A stretch of 64,000 nucleotides of DNA, from positions 161,893 through 225,892 of the forward strand of contig CAITBM010000006.1 of the NCBI GenBank assembly GCA_903890485.1. The letters are read 5' to 3'. Positions 41,643 to 50,440 of the stretch are shown here, one piece after another. The notes under the pieces were generated by a model. That model saw nothing but the letters and a program-made list of their open reading frames with translations, was not told the DNA's origin and made no database searches. Source of the DNA: an uncultured Opitutaceae bacterium (GTDB lineage Bacteria; Verrucomicrobiota; Verrucomicrobiia; Opitutales; Opitutaceae). The position numbers and the translations under genes are program-made. Every line of letters begins with the position of its first letter. The stretch's first letter is position 1.

Positions 41643-42880
41643 CCAAACGCCTCCAGAACCCAGCCGAGCGCTGCGCTCCGGGCCGTGCTGAAGACGACCT
41701 GGAGCCCGCTGGTTAGCCCCGAGGGCAGCGAGACGGGCAGCGTGAGCGCCGGCAGGCCGTGAAGGCTCGCCGGAGCCGTGAGGCCCATCAGGCGCAGCCG
41801 GTTGGCATGGGTGAGCTCGGTTGTCGGGAGCGCCGCGCACGGGGTGGCGGCCAGCACCAGGAAATCGTTTTCCCGGAAATACTTCTCCCAGGCCTGGTGG
41901 ATCCGCTGCCTGCTGGGCTCGACCGCCGCCACCTGGGCCGGCGAAATGGCCCGCGCCCGCTCCAGGCGCTCCACGAGGAGGGGACCGTACCGCGAGCGGT
42001 ACTTCTCGGCCCACCTGCGGTGGAGCTTCCAGCTCTCCACCCCCGCGACGACGCCATAGACCTCGGCAGCCGGGCTGAAGGCATGGAGAAGTTCGTCGCG
42101 AGCGGCCGGCTCCGCCGGCTCGGTGAAGCCAAAGGCCGCCGAGCGGCAGGCCGAGGCCACTTCCGGATCAAGGCCCGGCATCTCGAGGTAAGCCCCGCGT
42201 GGCGCGCTGTCCATTGTGCCGGGGCCCAGGAGCGCGAGGATCGCCGCCCGCATGTCCTCCCCGGTCCGGGTGAACCAGCCGGCCGTGTCAAAAGTTGGAG
42301 CCAGGGCGACCGCATCGGAGATCCAGGCGTCGCCCGGGACGCCCCGGTACCCGTAGAGCCCGCAGAACGATGCCGGGACACGGACGGATCCGCCCGTGTC
42401 GGTCCCGATGGCAAACGGCACGATATCCGCCGCCACGGCGACGGCGGACCCGCTGCTCGAGCCTCCCGAGGTCCGTCCGGGGAAGTGCGGATGCTCGCAG
42501 TCGCCATAGTGCGCGTTCTGCCCGGTTAGGCCCCAGGCGAACTCGAAGAGGTGGGTCTTGCCCGCAAGGACCGACCCGGCGACCGCGAGGTCCCTCACGA
42601 TCCGGGAGTCCTTGGTGGGCACCGGGCGCACGTCGGCGAGAAAGGCCGATCCCCCGAGGGTCGCCATGCCGTGCGCATCGAACAGGTCCTTCAAGAGGTA
42701 GGGGACCCCCTTCAGGGGCCCGGGTGAGGCCGATGCAAACGCCGCCTCGAGCGCCCCCTGGTCCAGGAGCGCCGCAATCGACGCAGTGCGCTGCTGGGGA
42801 GCCAGATTGGCCCCGGCCCGCCTGACGACCTCGCGGGCGGCGGCCTCGGGACCGAGTTGCTGCCATTCAGCAAAGGACAT
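41627..42880 (-). CDS. Amidase (amidase-signature / GatA family)
   Basis: The 417-residue enzyme has the catalytic Ser-cisSer-Lys triad: K64 in [11 protein letters not shown], cis-Ser141 in [10 protein letters not shown] and nucleophile S165 in [19 protein letters not shown]. The ATG at 42880 gives the normal length; the frame is open for another 200 codons without domain content. At 417 residues it is shorter than GatA, so it is more likely a catabolic amidase than the tRNA amidotransferase subunit, and no gatB or gatC is near. It faces the amidohydrolase/DUF2165 pair and is probably part of the same breakdown route. Confidence 0.92.
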   Translation of the reverse strand: MSFAEWQQLGPEAAAREVVRRAGANLAPQQRTASIAALLDQGALEAAFASASPGPLKGVPYLLKDLFDAHGMATLGGSAFLADVRPVPTKDSRIVRDLAVAGSVLAGKTHLFEFAWGLTGQNAHYGDCEHPHFPGRTSGGSSSGSAVAVAADIVPFAIGTDTGGSVRVPASFCGLYGYRGVPGDAWISDAVALAPTFDTAGWFTRTGEDMRAAILALLGPGTMDSAPRGAYLEMPGLDPEVASACRSAAFGFTEPAEPAARDELLHAFSPAAEVYGVVAGVESWKLHRRWAEKYRSRYGPLLVERLERARAISPAQVAAVEPSRQRIHQAWEKYFRENDFLVLAATPCAALPTTELTHANRLRLMGLTAPASLHGLPALTLPVSLPSGLTSGLQVVFSTARSAALGWVLEAFGQSSA

Positions 42881-43048
42881 CGAGAAACCCTGTCCCACAT
42901 TTTCACAAATCGCAACCCAGCCGTGCATTACCGGGATTTCGGCCGCAGCCAACGGAGCCTGGGACCGATCATGTTGGACTTGTCTAATAACTGTCTTGAC
43001 ACGGCGACCCCTTCCCCGCTCTCTCGCGCCCGTAGAGAAGGACGCTCC

Positions 43049-43366
43049 GTGCCCCCCGCCCCTGCCCTCCCCGCCCCCATTTGCGTCATCCGCTTCACCG
43101 AGCAGGTCCTGCGGCAATGCCGGGAATCCGGACGGCGCGACGCTGACCGGATGGTCTGCGACACGATCGTGAACGGCTCCCGAAGCCCGAAAGGGGGCCA
43201 AAACGTCGTCTTTGAGCGCGTGCCGGGCGGAGCCGGAAAGCCGGTCCGGGTACTCGGTCGCCTCGGCCCAGGCTCCTGCCTGGCCCTCAAGGTCATCTCC
43301 CGCCTTGGGGACCGGGAAAAAAACTCCCGGAATCAGGGATTTTTGATTCGCTCCGGCCCGAAATGA
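43049..43366 (+). CDS. Small conserved-looking protein upstream of recA
   Basis: The 105-residue protein starts with GTG at 43049, preceded by GAGAAGGA at good spacing. After a Pro/Ala-rich start comes CVIRFTEQVLRQCRESGR, a helix pattern like that opening DUF4258-type domains, then NVVFERVPGG and VRVLGRLGPGSCLALKVIS forming probable strands, and a basic end. It lies 29 bp before recA in the same direction. Similarity to DUF4258 is weak; function unknown. Confidence 0.5.
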   Translation: MPPAPALPAPICVIRFTEQVLRQCRESGRRDADRMVCDTIVNGSRSPKGGQNVVFERVPGGAGKPVRVLGRLGPGSCLALKVISRLGDREKNSRNQGFLIRSGPK

Positions 43367-43395
43367 ATGCGTCAACAAGGGCCCCCTTTTAAGCC

Positions 43396-44460
43396 ATGTC
43401 AAAAGCCACTCCCGCCAAAGCCCCCGCAGCCCCAGCCGCCCACGTCCGCGAGAAGAACATCGAGCTCGCGCTCTCATCGATCACCAAGGAATTCGGCGAG
43501 GGCTCGATCATGCGCCTGGGGAGCAACCAGAAGATGAAGGTGGAGACGCTCTCCACCGGTTCCCTCGCCATCGACCTGGCGCTTGGCGTCGGCGGCCTCC
43601 CCAAGGGCCGCATCGTCGAGATCTACGGGCCGGAGTCCTCGGGCAAGACGACGTTCTGCCTGAGCGTGATCGCCGAGGCCCAGAAGAAGGGCGGCCTGGC
43701 GGCCTTCATCGACGTCGAGCACGCGCTCGACCCGAAGTACGCGCGCGTCGTCGGCGTGAACCTGGACGACCTCCTGGTTTCGCAGCCGGACAGCGGTGAG
43801 GACGCCCTGAACATCATGGAGACCCTCATCCGGTCCAACTCGATCGACATCATCGTCCTGGATTCGGTGGCCGCCCTGATCACCAAGGCGGAGCTGGACG
43901 GCCAGATGGGCGACATGACCATGGGCAGCCAGGCCCGCCTGATGTCGCAGGCGATGCGCCGCCTCACGAGCGTCGTCAGCAAGACCCAGTGTGTCTGCAT
44001 CTTCACCAACCAGATCCGCGAGAAGATCGGCGTCATGTTCGGCAACCCCGAGACGACCTCGGGCGGGCGGGCGCTCAAGTTCTTCTCCTCGATCCGCATC
44101 GACATCCGTCGCAAGGACCAGATCAAGACGCCCGAGGGCAAGGTCATCGGCAACCGCACGAAGATCAAGGTGGTGAAGAACAAGGTCGCCCCGCCGTTCA
44201 CCGAGGTGGAGTTCGACATCATGTACAACGAGGGCATCTCCGCCTCGGGCTCCCTCCTGGACCTGGGCCTTGAGCACAAGATTCTGGAGAAGAAGGGCGC
44301 GTGGATCACCTACCTGGGAGAGCTCGTCGGCCAGGGCCGCGACGCCGCCAAGCAGACGATCCGCGAGAAGCCCGAGCTTGCCGAGAAGATCACGAAGGCG
44401 ATCGTCGAGAAGGCGAGCGTCACGGGCGGGACCGTGGTGACCGGCGAGTCCGCGGAGTAG
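43396..44460 (+). CDS. recA: Recombinase RecA
   Basis: The 354-residue protein is the DNA strand-exchange ATPase. After an Ala/Pro-rich N-terminal tail come the conserved [24 protein letters not shown], Walker [10 protein letters not shown] (residues 78-86), [39 protein letters not shown], the L1/L2 loop regions ([26 protein letters not shown]) and the C-terminal domain. No LexA-type operator could be recognised upstream. Confidence 0.98.
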   Translation: MSKATPAKAPAAPAAHVREKNIELALSSITKEFGEGSIMRLGSNQKMKVETLSTGSLAIDLALGVGGLPKGRIVEIYGPESSGKTTFCLSVIAEAQKKGGLAAFIDVEHALDPKYARVVGVNLDDLLVSQPDSGEDALNIMETLIRSNSIDIIVLDSVAALITKAELDGQMGDMTMGSQARLMSQAMRRLTSVVSKTQCVCIFTNQIREKIGVMFGNPETTSGGRALKFFSSIRIDIRRKDQIKTPEGKVIGNRTKIKVVKNKVAPPFTEVEFDIMYNEGISASGSLLDLGLEHKILEKKGAWITYLGELVGQGRDAAKQTIREKPELAEKITKAIVEKASVTGGTVVTGESAE

Positions 44461-44528
44461 GCGCTCCGGGGTCGGCAGGGGCATCCCTTTTGGGATGTCC
44501 TATTGGCTGTGGGCGGCTAGCCTTGCTC

Positions 44529-46457
44529 ATGGCGCGCTCCGGATACCCCCTTTGCCGGCGGAGGCCTCTTGCCCAGCTCCTGATCCTGGTCGCACTGGCC
44601 ATGGTTCCACTGGCCAATCGCGCGGGCACCCGGCCGATCCCGGCGGAGGCCGAGAAGCTGATCCAGATCCTCTTCAAACGACCCGAGGTCGAAGTCTGCT
44701 CACTCTCCCCTTCAGGCAGGTACCTGGCCTTCCTGAGGGAGGACACAGGACGCAAGGTGCTGGCGACCATAGACCTCGAGTCCCGCGAGAAGTACGCGAC
44801 AAGCCTTGGCCCGGGGGAGGACGTCGTGGAGTACCACTGGTGTGCGCCTCAGACCCTCGTCTACAAGCTGAGCCGGGAAAGGAACTACTACGGCGGGATC
44901 TGGATGACCGACGCGCGACTGGGGGAAAGGCGAAGGCTCGGGCCAGGCGACGGCGTGCTCGAGATCCACGAGGTGTGCCCTTCCCACGTCCTGCTGGTCG
45001 ACCGCGAGCGCTTGGGCAGCCTCTTCCCCGACCTCTACCGGATCAATTCCCAGACGGGCGACCTGGACCGCCTCGAGAAAAACCCCGGCAATGTGATCCA
45101 GTGGTTCGCCGACAACGACGGGACCCTGAGGTTCGCGATCCAGGCGCCGACCGAGGACGCCTACCTTCCCCTCTACCGAGAGGGCGACGACCTCCCGTGG
45201 CAGAACCTCCCCCTTCCCCCCAGGGCAAAGCCGCTGGCCTTCGACCAGGGCGGCAAGCGCGTCCTCCTCCAGTTCGAGGGCAAGGACGGATTGTCCAAGG
45301 TCCGCGCGTTCGACCTGGGAAGCCGCCAGCTGGTCGGCCCCGAGACCGCCGACCCGGTGTACGACATCGCCCCGGAGGTCTGGCGCGACCCGAAGACCTT
45401 CATTCCGATCGCGCTGGCCTACCACACCGGCCGGCCGCGGGTGGAATGGATGGACCCGAACTACGAGCGCCTGATGGCGGTGCTTGAGCCCTCGTTCCCC
45501 GGATGCGTGATCCAGCCCAAGGGCACGACCTTTGACGGCAACGTGCTCTTCACGGCGTACTCGGACGTCCGTCCGCTCAGCTGCTACCTGCTCAATGGCA
45601 AGACCGGCGAAATCGGGTTGTACCTGCCGTCGAGGCCGGACGCCCGGGGCCGGGCCTGGGCGCCCATGAGGGAGGTCTCGTTCCCCGCGCGGGACGGCTA
45701 CCCGCTCCACGGGTACCTGACGCTGCCGGTGGGCCGCAGGGACGGCCAGCGCGTGCCCCTGATCGCGCTCAGCCACGGGGGCCCTATGGCGCGCGACACG
45801 TGGGGGTTCGACTGCGAGGTCCAGTACTTCGCCGCCCTGGGCTACGCAGTCCTCCAGGTGAACTACCGGGGATCGGCGGGCCTGGGCTCCGCCCACCGGC
45901 TCGCCGACATTTTCCAGGTCTGCCGGTCTTCCGTGGACGATGTCGCCGACGGAATCGGCTGGGCCATCGCCCAGGGGTACGGGGACCGCAAGCGGGTGGT
46001 CGCCATGGGCGGCAGCTACGGGGCCTACATCTCGCTCGGCCTTGCCACCCGTTATCCCGACCGGGTCGCCGCCGCGGTCGGCTTTGCAGGGATTTACGAC
46101 TATGAGCAGCATATCCACGATTCCTCGGGACGGCACACCGGGATCTACCAGTGGATGGACCGTTTCTTCCCTGACCTTGCCTCGCACGCCCAGCAGTACC
46201 GGGACGTCTCCCCCGTGCACCTTGCCGACCGGGTCAGGGCGCCCGTCCTCCTGCTCCACGGAAGCGCCGACCACACCGTCGACATCATCCAGTCGGACCT
46301 GATGCGGGGCGCCCTCCTTGAGGCCCACAAGTCAGTCGAGCTCGTGAGCGATGTCGCAAGCGTGCACGGGCTCCAGGACCAGAAGTCGCGGCTCGATTTT
46401 TACCGGACGGTGACCGCATTCCTGCTGCGCCACGTGCCCCCGGACCGCGCCCCCTAG
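44529..46457 (+). CDS. S9 family prolyl oligopeptidase-type peptidase
   Basis: The 642-residue protein has an N-terminal signal or anchor sequence (LAQLLILVALAMVPLANRAG), a beta-propeller-like half (about 45-380) and a C-terminal alpha/beta-hydrolase domain. The catalytic triad is Ser496 (MGGSYGAY), Asp581 (GSADHTVD) and His613 (SVHGLQDQ). SHGGPMARDTWGFDCEVQYF and VLQVNYRGSAGLG are typical of acylaminoacyl/dipeptidyl peptidases of family S9. It probably cleaves peptides in the periplasm. A weak hairpin (GCATCCCTTTTGGGATGTC) lies between recA and this gene. Confidence 0.9.
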   Translation: MARSGYPLCRRRPLAQLLILVALAMVPLANRAGTRPIPAEAEKLIQILFKRPEVEVCSLSPSGRYLAFLREDTGRKVLATIDLESREKYATSLGPGEDVVEYHWCAPQTLVYKLSRERNYYGGIWMTDARLGERRRLGPGDGVLEIHEVCPSHVLLVDRERLGSLFPDLYRINSQTGDLDRLEKNPGNVIQWFADNDGTLRFAIQAPTEDAYLPLYREGDDLPWQNLPLPPRAKPLAFDQGGKRVLLQFEGKDGLSKVRAFDLGSRQLVGPETADPVYDIAPEVWRDPKTFIPIALAYHTGRPRVEWMDPNYERLMAVLEPSFPGCVIQPKGTTFDGNVLFTAYSDVRPLSCYLLNGKTGEIGLYLPSRPDARGRAWAPMREVSFPARDGYPLHGYLTLPVGRRDGQRVPLIALSHGGPMARDTWGFDCEVQYFAALGYAVLQVNYRGSAGLGSAHRLADIFQVCRSSVDDVADGIGWAIAQGYGDRKRVVAMGGSYGAYISLGLATRYPDRVAAAVGFAGIYDYEQHIHDSSGRHTGIYQWMDRFFPDLASHAQQYRDVSPVHLADRVRAPVLLLHGSADHTVDIIQSDLMRGALLEAHKSVELVSDVASVHGLQDQKSRLDFYRTVTAFLLRHVPPDRAP

Positions 46458-46562
46458 GGGACAGGGTAATTCTTGCTAAGGAATGGGGGGCGAGGGCAAC
46501 CTCGGGGACTCCGGTTCTGCCCTCCCTCGGAGGGAAGCGTGCCCCGCCCAAAAACCATTCCC

Positions 46563-47939
46563 ATGAATACAAAGCGTCACCCCTGGCTCCTTTGCCTCCT
46601 GATTGCCTCGGGCGCCCTGGCGGCCCGGGCGGACACGCCCGCCGCCGACCCCGGCGTCGCGATCGCGCCGCTGCCGCCCGGGGCCACCCTGAGAGCGGCC
46701 ACGGTCAAGGTCGTGGTCGCCCCCGACCACCGGGACTGGACCTACAAGCTGGGTGAGCCCGTCCATTTTGCCGTGTCGGTGACGGCCGACAGCGAGCCGG
46801 TGGACAACATCACGGTCACCACGAGCGTCGGCCCCGACATGTTCCCTGGCGAGAAGAAGACCGTGGCCCTGCCCCTCTCCGGGATTTCAATCGACGGCGG
46901 CACGATGACCACGCCCGGGTTCCTCAGGTGCATCGTCACGACCCGCGTGGCCGGGCGCACCTACCGGGGCCTCGCCTCGGTCGCCTTCGCCCCGGAGGCG
47001 ATCAAGGCCACGCAGGTCGAGCCCGCAGACTTCGACGCGTTCTGGGACGCCAGCAAGGCGGAGCTCGCGAAGATCCCCATGGACGCCAAGCGGACCCTCC
47101 TGCCCGAGAGCTGCACGTCCACGGTCGACGCGTACCAGGTGAGCTTCCGCACGATCGGCAAGGGGGGCGGCAACCAGGCGCGCATCTACGGAATCCTCTG
47201 CCAGCCGCGCGCTCCGGGCCATTATCCGGCGATCCTGAAGGTGCCCGGCGCGGGCGTGCGCCCCTACGCTGGGGACGCGGAGTTGGCCGCCAAGGGCGCG
47301 ATCGTCCTGGAGATCGGGATCCACGGGATCCCGGTCAACATGGCCAAGGAGGTCTATGACCAGGTCTACGCAGGCGCCCTGGACGGCTACTGGCTCTTCA
47401 ATTTTGACGACCGCGAGCATTATTACTACCGCCGCGTCTACCTCGGCTGCGTAAGGGCGAACGACTACCTGACCTCGCTGCCCGAATGGGACGGCAAGCG
47501 CCTGCTCGTCATGGGGGCAAGCCAGGGGGGCCAGCTTTCGATCGTGACCGCGGGCCTGGACCCGAGGGTCACCGGGCTCTCGGCGACGCATCCCGCCTTC
47601 TGCGACGTGTCCGGTCCGCTCCACGGCCGCGCCGGCGGCTGGCCCCACCCCTTCATGCCCCAGCCGGACGGCAGCCCCTCCCTCCAGGCGACGCCCGCGA
47701 AGATCACAACGGCCGCCTACTACGACACGGCGAATTTCGCGCGGCGCCTGAAGGTCCCGGGCTACTACAACTGGGGTTACAACGACGAGGTGTGCCCGCC
47801 GACCGCGGCCTACGCCGTGTACAACCTGATCACGGCGCCGAAGACGCTCGGGCTCACGCTCGAGCTGGGGCACCAGTACACCCCGGAGCAGGCCGATGCG
47901 ATCGGCGGCTGGGTCACGGCCTTCCTCGGGATCAAGTAG
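46563..47939 (+). CDS. Acetylxylan esterase (CE7/AXE1-type) alpha/beta-hydrolase
   Basis: The 458-residue exported protein has a signal peptide (GALAARA-DT, about residue 22). After an N-terminal beta domain (about 45-150) comes the esterase domain: FDAFWDASKAELAKIP, YPAILKVPGAGVRPY, then RANDYLTSLPEWDGKRLLV and the nucleophile elbow GASQGGQLS. The acid and base lie in WGYNDEVCPPTAAYAVYN and LELGHQYTP. It matches acetyl xylan esterase/cephalosporin-C deacetylase-like enzymes that remove acetyl groups from polysaccharides. A GH2 glycosidase gene follows after 14 bp. Confidence 0.88.
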   Translation: MNTKRHPWLLCLLIASGALAARADTPAADPGVAIAPLPPGATLRAATVKVVVAPDHRDWTYKLGEPVHFAVSVTADSEPVDNITVTTSVGPDMFPGEKKTVALPLSGISIDGGTMTTPGFLRCIVTTRVAGRTYRGLASVAFAPEAIKATQVEPADFDAFWDASKAELAKIPMDAKRTLLPESCTSTVDAYQVSFRTIGKGGGNQARIYGILCQPRAPGHYPAILKVPGAGVRPYAGDAELAAKGAIVLEIGIHGIPVNMAKEVYDQVYAGALDGYWLFNFDDREHYYYRRVYLGCVRANDYLTSLPEWDGKRLLVMGASQGGQLSIVTAGLDPRVTGLSATHPAFCDVSGPLHGRAGGWPHPFMPQPDGSPSLQATPAKITTAAYYDTANFARRLKVPGYYNWGYNDEVCPPTAAYAVYNLITAPKTLGLTLELGHQYTPEQADAIGGWVTAFLGIK

Positions 47940-47953
47940 GACCGGATCCCTAA

Positions 47954-50434
47954 ATGAGAGTCACTGCGCTTGCCGCCCTCTCGTGGCGTTTCCGCGACTG
48001 CTCGGGTTCGGATTGGCTCCCCGCCACCGTCCCCGGCTGCGTTCATACCGACCTCCAGCGGACCGGCAGGATCCCGGACCCCTTCTGGGGGACCAACGAG
48101 GCCGGACTGCAGTGGATCGACGAGCGCGAGTGGGAATACGAGACCAGCTTTGAGGCGGATGGCTCGCTTCTTGGAGAGGAAAGGGTCGACCTGGTTGCCG
48201 ACGGGCTCGACACGCTGGCCACGGTCCGCGTGAACGGACGCCTGGTCACGCGGACCGAGAACATGTTCATCGGCTTCCGGTGGGACATCAGGGCGCTACT
48301 GAAGCCGGGACCGAACACCCTCTCCGTGCGCTTCGCCAGTGCGACCGAGTACATCCGCACCCACCGCACGGGGCACCGCCCCCGCGAGATCAACGACCCG
48401 GTGGGCGGGTGCACGGCGATCCGCAAGGAGCAGTGCCAGTTTGGATGGGACTGGGGACCGCGCTTCGTGACAGCCGGGATCTGGCGCGACATTCGGCTCG
48501 AGGCCTGGAGCACGAACCGGCTTGTGGACGTCGTGGTGACCCAGGACCACCGGAAGAACGGGTCCGTCATCCTTGGCCTGACCCCCCAGCTCGCCAAGCG
48601 GGACCCGCGGGCGACCTGCGCCTGGCGCCTGAGGCTCGGCGCCCGGGCGATCGACTCCGGCACGGGAACTGAGATTATTGTCAGGGAGCCGAGGCTCTGG
48701 TGGCCGAGCGGCCAGGGCGAGCAGCCCCTATACACCCTGGAGGTGCTGGTCCAGTCCGCATCGGGACAGGAGATAGGAACCTGGTCCCGCAGGATCGGCC
48801 TGCGCACGGTCACCCTTGAGCAGAACCCGGACAAGTGGGGAACCTCCTTCCAGTTCGCGGTGAACCAGAGGCCCATCTTCGCCAAGGGGGCCAACTGGAT
48901 CCCGGCGCACTGCTTTGTGGCCGGGCTGCCCCGGAGCGCCTACGCCCGCGACCTGGAGGCCGCCGTCGCGGCCAACATGAACATGGTGCGGGTGTGGGGC
49001 GGCGGGATCTACGAGTCGGAGGATTTCTACGACCTGTGCGACGAGCTGGGCCTCCTGGTGTGGCAGGATTTCATGTTCGCCTGCACGCTTTACCCCGGCG
49101 ATCCCGAGTTCATCGAGACCTCGCGGCAGGAGGCCGAGTACCAGGTGAAGCGCCTCAGGCACCGGGCCTGCCTGGCGCTCTGGTGCGGCAACAACGAGGT
49201 CTGGGGGATCAACGCCCATGAGCTCATCGATCCCAAGAAGAAGGGCCTGAGGGAAGATTATGAGCGGCTCTTCCACAAGGCGCTGCCGGCGGTCGTGAAG
49301 GCCCACGGAGGGCCGACACCCTACTGGCCGTCGTCGCCGTGGAGGGGTGACCCCGACACGAGCCACCCGGCGGGCGAGGCGCGCGGGGACACCCATTACT
49401 GGGATGTCTGGCACGGGCGCAATCCGGTAAAGGACTACGAGAAGTGGAGCTTCCGGTTCGCCTCCGAGTTCGGAATGCAGAGCTACAACTCGGTCCAGAC
49501 CCAGGCCACGTTCTGCCCCCCGACCGACCCCAACATCTTCGGAAACGTGATGGAGGACCACCAGAAGAACCGCGGGGGCAACCAAGTGATCCTGGACTAC
49601 GTCTCCCGCAGGTACCGCTTCCCGAAGAACCAGGAGTCGCTGATCTACCTCTCGCAGCTGAACCAGGTCCACTGCGTGGAGACGGGCGTCGGGCACTACC
49701 GGCGCAACATGCCCCGCTGCATGGGCGCCCTCTATTGGCAGTTGAACGACTGCTGGCCGGTGGCCTCCTGGAGCTCGATCGAGTTCACGGGGCGCTGGAG
49801 GGCACTCCACCATGCGGCGCGCCGCTTCTTTGCGCCGGCGCTCGTTAGCGTGCATATTCCCGGGGACGAGGTCTTCGGGACCAACAACTACCGCAAGTCG
49901 ACCGTCCGCAAGGCGCACATCCACACGGCCTACGACGGGGCGCGTCCTGTGTCCGGCGTCGTCCGGTGGGACCTCTTCCACCTGGACGGCTTCGTCGTCC
50001 TGAGCGGCAAGAAGCGTGTCCGCCTGAAGCCCATGCAGAGCGTCCTCCAGCGGACGCTCGACCTGGCGGGACCCATCGCGAGGCACGGCCGCGAGCAGCT
50101 CTACCTCCGGGTGGCGCTCGACGTCGGGCGCCGCAGGGTGAGCGAGTCGACGGCCCTCCTCACCCTCCCGCGGTTCATGCCGATGCCGAAGGCGAGGACC
50201 AAGGTCTCCGTGCGGATGAAGTCCCCGCGCCTGGCCGCGGTCTCGTTCACCTCGCCCGTGTTCCAGCACCAGTTTGAGTTCGATTTCGTGGGACAGAGCT
50301 TCACCTCGAGCGACAACTTCTTCGACCTCTACCCCGACGAGAAAAAGGAGGTCCTCGTGGACTTCGCCGCCCGGACAACCTCGGACATGCTTCGCAAGGC
50401 GATCCGCCTTCGCTCGCTGGCCGACACCTACTAG
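47954..50434 (+). CDS. GH2 beta-mannosidase-like glycoside hydrolase
   Basis: The 826-residue protein has the layout of beta-mannosidases: N-terminal sugar-binding domain (WLPATVPGCVHTDLQRTGRIPDP), immunoglobulin-like domain, then a TIM barrel with the acid/base Glu415 in LWCGNNEVWG and the likely nucleophile Glu505 in FASEFGMQSY. CMGALYWQLNDCWPVASWSSIE is also typical of mannosidases. No signal peptide is seen, so it probably acts in the cytoplasm on short beta-mannosides. It lies 14 bp after the esterase gene and 6 bp before a glycosyltransferase gene. Confidence 0.92.
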   Translation: MRVTALAALSWRFRDCSGSDWLPATVPGCVHTDLQRTGRIPDPFWGTNEAGLQWIDEREWEYETSFEADGSLLGEERVDLVADGLDTLATVRVNGRLVTRTENMFIGFRWDIRALLKPGPNTLSVRFASATEYIRTHRTGHRPREINDPVGGCTAIRKEQCQFGWDWGPRFVTAGIWRDIRLEAWSTNRLVDVVVTQDHRKNGSVILGLTPQLAKRDPRATCAWRLRLGARAIDSGTGTEIIVREPRLWWPSGQGEQPLYTLEVLVQSASGQEIGTWSRRIGLRTVTLEQNPDKWGTSFQFAVNQRPIFAKGANWIPAHCFVAGLPRSAYARDLEAAVAANMNMVRVWGGGIYESEDFYDLCDELGLLVWQDFMFACTLYPGDPEFIETSRQEAEYQVKRLRHRACLALWCGNNEVWGINAHELIDPKKKGLREDYERLFHKALPAVVKAHGGPTPYWPSSPWRGDPDTSHPAGEARGDTHYWDVWHGRNPVKDYEKWSFRFASEFGMQSYNSVQTQATFCPPTDPNIFGNVMEDHQKNRGGNQVILDYVSRRYRFPKNQESLIYLSQLNQVHCVETGVGHYRRNMPRCMGALYWQLNDCWPVASWSSIEFTGRWRALHHAARRFFAPALVSVHIPGDEVFGTNNYRKSTVRKAHIHTAYDGARPVSGVVRWDLFHLDGFVVLSGKKRVRLKPMQSVLQRTLDLAGPIARHGREQLYLRVALDVGRRRVSESTALLTLPRFMPMPKARTKVSVRMKSPRLAAVSFTSPVFQHQFEFDFVGQSFTSSDNFFDLYPDEKKEVLVDFAARTTSDMLRKAIRLRSLADTY

Positions 50435-50440
50435 GGAGCC

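Noticed and set aside
44461..44528. Hairpin GCATCCCTTTTGGGATGTC after recA as a terminator
   Set aside because: The stem is plausible but it is followed by CTATTGG rather than a T-run, so it is noted only as a weak hairpin.
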